In this document: piece after piece, positions 58,984-64,000 of the stretch | Numbering within the stretch: the first letter of the stretch is position 1 | Layout: the number at the start of each line of letters is the position of its first letter | Assembly: GCA_017514975.1 (NCBI GenBank) | Contig: JAFWIF010000035.1 | Location: 1-64,000, forward strand | Source of the DNA: Candidatus Saccharimonadota bacterium | GTDB lineage: Bacteria; Patescibacteriota; Saccharimonadia; Saccharimonadales; Saccharimonadaceae | Direction: 5' to 3' | DNA: 64,000 nucleotides | Position numbers and translations under genes: made by a program | The notes under the pieces: model-generated | The model's database searches: none | Seen by the model: the letters and a program-made list of their open reading frames with translations, nothing else | What the model was told of the DNA's origin: nothing

Positions 58984-61365
58984 GTGTTTAGGAAAATTCT
59001 AAAAATAATTCGTTATCTTTTGTCGTTGCGCTCATATCCGTATCTAACAGTGCGTATGTTAGAGGAGTGTATGCGCAAGTATAAGATAAATAATGTAATA
59101 TTGCGTAGATACTTGCGTCTTGTTTTTAATCTGCACAATCAGCAATACATTCGTAAAATGCAAAAGCAAGGCTTGTCGTGCGCTGGCTGCTCCTTAGATC
59201 GTCAGCAAATAGAGGCGGTCGTAGCTTGCGAAGATGCACAGTTAGTGTTAGCGGCTGCCGGTAGCGGCAAAACGCTTAGTTTACTTGCTAAGATCGAATA
59301 TATTAATCAAGCTTTGATGATTCCGCCCCATCAAATTCTTGCTATCTCTTTTACACGTAAAACGGTTTCAGAACTACGAGAACGCTGTGCTATTAAAGGG
59401 GTCGACATTTGTACTTTTCATGGACTTGGTCGTCGCCTATTACAGTATGGTAACGATTCGCGTTCTTTAATTAGCGAGGAAGAAACCGCTCGCTTTTTTG
59501 AGCGAGAAATGGCGTCGTTAATTGCGCAAAATCCTGATTATGCGCAAAAAATGCACGACTTTATCCTGTTTTACTATTCTACCCCAAAGAATCCGGCAGA
59601 TTTTCCGACTCATGCCGCTCGAATTAGCTTCAATCGTGCATGTTTGCGTCGTTCATTGCGCGACGATGCTTTACGTTCTTCGCTGCCGAATCATGCAATT
59701 GCGTTAGATTCTGGCGCGCAAGAGCAAGCGACGCGCGACCGTATTCGTTCAAAAGACGAACAACTTGTCGCTAATTGGCTGTTCGTCCATCAAATCGATT
59801 ATCAGTATCGCGCAATTTGCGATGACGCGCCACAGTCCTATCGCCCGACTTTTACTCTCATTCAGGGCGACCTTAAAGTATATCTAGATTTAGTCTACGT
59901 TGACCGCACCGGGCACAGTCCGTACGGCAAGGATTACCTTCGCGCCTGTAGATGGCGCACTCGCTTTCATGGTGCGCATAACCATCGTTACCTGCAGTTA
60001 TTTGCCTATCAATGGCGAGAAGATACGGTTTATACGGCATTGCGGACGGCTCTAGTAAAATTCGGCTTTCAGGTGCGGCGCATTCCGGCGGAGGTATTAG
60101 ATAGGCGCTTGCAAGCGCTCGACAGTTACCGCTCTGATATTTTAACTTTTCAATCCTTAATACAAGCATTTCTAGTTGTACAGAAAAATAATTTGCGAGA
60201 ATTGTCACATATAAAACATGAGACCGCCTGCGAACATGACGCATACGCCAAGCATCGAAAGCGCCTATTTTTCGATTTATACCAACCATTATTTCAAAGC
60301 TACGAACAATACCTCATAGATTGTCGATATTATGATTTTGCGGACATGATTAACCATGCAACTGAATTGGTCAACGATGTGCCAGAATGTGCCGCACAGT
60401 ACCGCTATGTATTGCTCGACGAAGTCCAAGATTTATCGGTCAATCGTTGCCATCTCGTACGTGCGATCCTACAAAAGAACGCCAACTGTCGTCTTTTTGC
60501 TGTCGGCGACGACTGGCAGTCGATATATCGTTTTACTGGTAGCGACTTAGGCCTTATCAAGGAATTTGAGCGTACTTTTTCACTACCAACGCGACGCAGT
60601 TTTATTGAGGCGACGCATCGGTTTGGCACGCCAACTACGGCGCTCAGTAGCCGTTTTATTTTGCGCAATCCGCATCAGTCTTCGAAGCGCGTCGTTTCTG
60701 ATAGAGATAAGCGTACACCGATTCATATTGTTTTTAATGCAGAATCAGCGCGCCGCAACGATGATTCTTCTGCCGTGCTTCGCGTCTTAGATCTGCTTCT
60801 TGAGCGATACGGCTATGACACTTTACGGCGGAAGTCGATTCAGCTGATTTCTCGTTATAATCATGACATTCAGCGCCTTGATCGACGAATGTTTCGTGTC
60901 GGTCAGCCAGTTAACGACGTTTATCGTATCGATTGGTGTATGAAATCGCACCCAGATCAGTCGCTGAGCTTTGAGTTTTGTTCGATTCATAAATCAAAGG
61001 GGATTACGCGCGATTTCGTAATAGTGCTCAATATGAACGACGATCAGATGGGTATGCCAGCAAAACGCGAAAGTGATCCGTTGCTCGATGCCTTGCTGTC
61101 GCAAGAGGACGGTTTCGCCTATGCCGAAGAAAGGCGACTCTTCTATGTTGCGATTACGCGCGCTCGTCTAGCTACGTATTTGATAGCAAATCGTCTTAAC
61201 CCTTCACCATTTTTACTAGAAATATCTATTGATCTCAAAAACATGCTCAACAAAATGTGTCCACGATGTTTGACCGGTGTGCTGCTGGAAAAACATTGTC
61301 GGCAAAACATTTTACGATATTGCTCAAATTACCGCTACGGATGTGATTATTGCGCCAAGCAATAG
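58984..61365 (+). CDS. SF1 DNA helicase, helicase IV (HelD)-like, with C-terminal zinc finger
   Basis: ATP-driven DNA unwinding in repair or restart. GTG start six bases after a -10 box. Walker A LAAAGSGKTLSLLAKI, motif Ia ISFTRKTVSELRER, motif II YVLLDEVQDLS, motif III AVGDDWQSIYRFTGSD, motif V SIHKSKGITRDFVIV and motif VI LFYVAITRAR are intact. In the inserted region typical of helicase IV (residues about 265-310), the PD-(D/E)xK-like motif is altered to YRPTF and VYLDLVY, so nuclease activity is unlikely. The last 40 residues hold four Cys pairs like a topoisomerase zinc finger (CPRCLTG, CSN, CDYC). 793 aa. Confidence 0.88.
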   Translation: MFRKILKIIRYLLSLRSYPYLTVRMLEECMRKYKINNVILRRYLRLVFNLHNQQYIRKMQKQGLSCAGCSLDRQQIEAVVACEDAQLVLAAAGSGKTLSLLAKIEYINQALMIPPHQILAISFTRKTVSELRERCAIKGVDICTFHGLGRRLLQYGNDSRSLISEEETARFFEREMASLIAQNPDYAQKMHDFILFYYSTPKNPADFPTHAARISFNRACLRRSLRDDALRSSLPNHAIALDSGAQEQATRDRIRSKDEQLVANWLFVHQIDYQYRAICDDAPQSYRPTFTLIQGDLKVYLDLVYVDRTGHSPYGKDYLRACRWRTRFHGAHNHRYLQLFAYQWREDTVYTALRTALVKFGFQVRRIPAEVLDRRLQALDSYRSDILTFQSLIQAFLVVQKNNLRELSHIKHETACEHDAYAKHRKRLFFDLYQPLFQSYEQYLIDCRYYDFADMINHATELVNDVPECAAQYRYVLLDEVQDLSVNRCHLVRAILQKNANCRLFAVGDDWQSIYRFTGSDLGLIKEFERTFSLPTRRSFIEATHRFGTPTTALSSRFILRNPHQSSKRVVSDRDKRTPIHIVFNAESARRNDDSSAVLRVLDLLLERYGYDTLRRKSIQLISRYNHDIQRLDRRMFRVGQPVNDVYRIDWCMKSHPDQSLSFEFCSIHKSKGITRDFVIVLNMNDDQMGMPAKRESDPLLDALLSQEDGFAYAEERRLFYVAITRARLATYLIANRLNPSPFLLEISIDLKNMLNKMCPRCLTGVLLEKHCRQNILRYCSNYRYGCDYCAKQ

Positions 61366-61386
61366 CAGGGCAAGCCAAGAAAATGC

Positions 61387-61392
61387 TATAAT
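61387..61392 (+). promoter_or_regulatory. Extended -10 box, htpX
   Basis: TGCTATAAT, 9 nt before the ATG at 61402. Confidence 0.7.
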
Positions 61393-61401
61393 AGAAACAA
61401 T

Positions 61402-62284
61402 ATGGCAAGCAACTCAATTTCTCGACAGATTCAGCGTAACCGCATCAATACTATTGTAGTGATCGTCGTCTTTATTGTTTTTATCTCTCTTATCGGTGCC
61501 TTATTTGCGTGGTTATATAACAATATTTCGATTTTTGTCTGGTTTTTCGTTATATCTGCCGCTTACGCTTTATTTCAATATTTTGCCGCCGCTAAGCTTG
61601 CGCTATCTTCTTCAGGTGCTCGTGCGGTTGGCCCAAAAGAAGCGCCGCGCCTTTATCGTATTGTCGAACCATTAGCGCAAAACGCCAAAATACCGATGCC
61701 GCAAGTTTATATTGTCAACGATTCCGCTCCTAACGCTTTTGCAACCGGACGCGATCCCTCTCATGCGCACATCGCCGCAACGACCGGTTTACTGGAAATT
61801 ATGGACGACAATGAGTTGCGTGCCGTGATTGGACATGAACTATCGCACGTTAAAAACTACGATATTCGTATCAATATGATCGTTTTTGGATTAGTTGCGC
61901 TTGTCGGCTTTATCGCGGATTTTGGTTTACGAATCGTCTTTTATGGCGACAATCTGCGTCGCAACAACGAGCGTGGCGCGTCGCCGATTGGCGCTGTGTT
62001 CGTGTTAATCGCTGCCGTCTTGTCGCCAATTGCCGCTTCGTTGATCCAGATGGCAGTTTCGAGGCAGCGCGAGTATTTAGCCGATATGTCGTCTGCGCAC
62101 CTTCTTGGCCGATCTGACGACATGATTAATGCTTTGCGCAAGCTTGACTCGCACGCTCGCCCGATGCAACAGCAAAACGTCGCTTCAGAAAGTTTATATA
62201 TCGCCAATCCACTGCGCCCATCTATTCTAAGCCATCTTTTTTCTACGCATCCTCCAATCGAAGCACGTATCGAAAGGCTAGAAA

Positions 62285-62298
<14 letters not shown>
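61402..62298 (+). CDS. htpX: Membrane zinc metalloprotease HtpX
   Basis: Degrades damaged membrane proteins, overlapping in role with FtsH. Two N-terminal helices (about 17-38 and 42-60), the zinc motif AVIGHELSHVKNYD, two further helices, and the third ligand region REYLADMSSAHLLG. 298 aa, standard length, M48B family. The following gene starts 14 nt before its stop and is read from GAAAGG, so the two are translationally linked. Confidence 0.95.

Positions 62299-64000
<1,702 letters not shown>

Overview
The window reads as a chromosomal segment of a Candidate Phyla Radiation (Patescibacteria) organism, most likely Saccharibacteria (TM7). This rests on inference: small overlapping housekeeping operons, an alanyl-tRNA synthetase of only 647 residues without the C-terminal domain, a large predicted-extracellular protein of the type conserved in CPR genomes (43285-45102), a Gram-positive-like envelope toolkit (CHAP and LysM hydrolases, MltG, MurC-type ligase, FtsEX) and no amino-acid or lipid biosynthesis. 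TGA is used as an ordinary stop and a UGA-reading release factor (prfB) is present, which argues against the UGA-recoding Absconditabacteria and Gracilibacteria. The sequence enters at the 3' end of a 23S rRNA gene and leaves inside ligA.

Layout. 1-440: 23S end, structured spacer, 5S rRNA and terminator. 0.5-4.5 kb: small membrane proteins and a P-type cation ATPase. 4.5-14.7 kb: prfB, then ftsE-ftsX followed by a PcsB-like coiled-coil/CHAP hydrolase, an S41 protease, a KwaB-like (DUF4868) protein overlapping tatD, and a cysteine desulfurase-mnmA pair for tRNA thiolation. 14.7-18.5 kb: a heterodimeric ABC exporter. 18.6-26.5 kb: a phase-variable surface protein, peroxiredoxin and a divergent AraC regulator, dnaK under two CIRCE operators, a surface GH43-like glycosidase, and signal peptidase I. 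26.6-36.3 kb: HtrA, aspS, a MurC-type ligase, ftsH, a second poly-G surface enzyme (NAGPA-like) and tRNA-Leu. 36.5-49.5 kb: alaS, ftsA, an rRNA pseudouridine synthase, a cytosolic two-component pair, the CPR membrane protein, ruvX, mltG, a LysM-CHAP hydrolase and obgE. 49.6-64 kb: a PstS-like membrane protein, an orphan small RNA, tsaC, gpmI, galU, a nucleoside phosphorylase, a HopA1-like AT-rich gene beside tRNA-Leu and tRNA-Cys, an SF1 helicase, htpX and the start of ligA.

Three things stand out. (1) Three secreted proteins (18764, 25788 and 34968 starts) end in the same NPxTxD-transmembrane-Arg tail and share a promoter plus an AGGTCAAAA leader element. Two of them carry a run of exactly nine G at the 5' end of the coding region, one in frame and one out of frame, which looks like contingency (phase-variable) switching of a coordinated cell-surface set. 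(2) Some 22 genes start 6-11 nt after a TATAAT-like box, usually TGn-extended, with no Shine-Dalgarno sequence, so leaderless transcription appears to be the default here. Genes with AAGGAGG sites are mostly downstream operon members or have distinct longer leaders. (3) A promoter-to-terminator unit of about 160 nt at 52158-52319 encodes no protein and folds well; I could not match it to any RNA family.

No insertion sequence, prophage or CRISPR array was seen. All starts were re-chosen from promoter or ribosome-site evidence where that was possible; nothing here was confirmed by database search.
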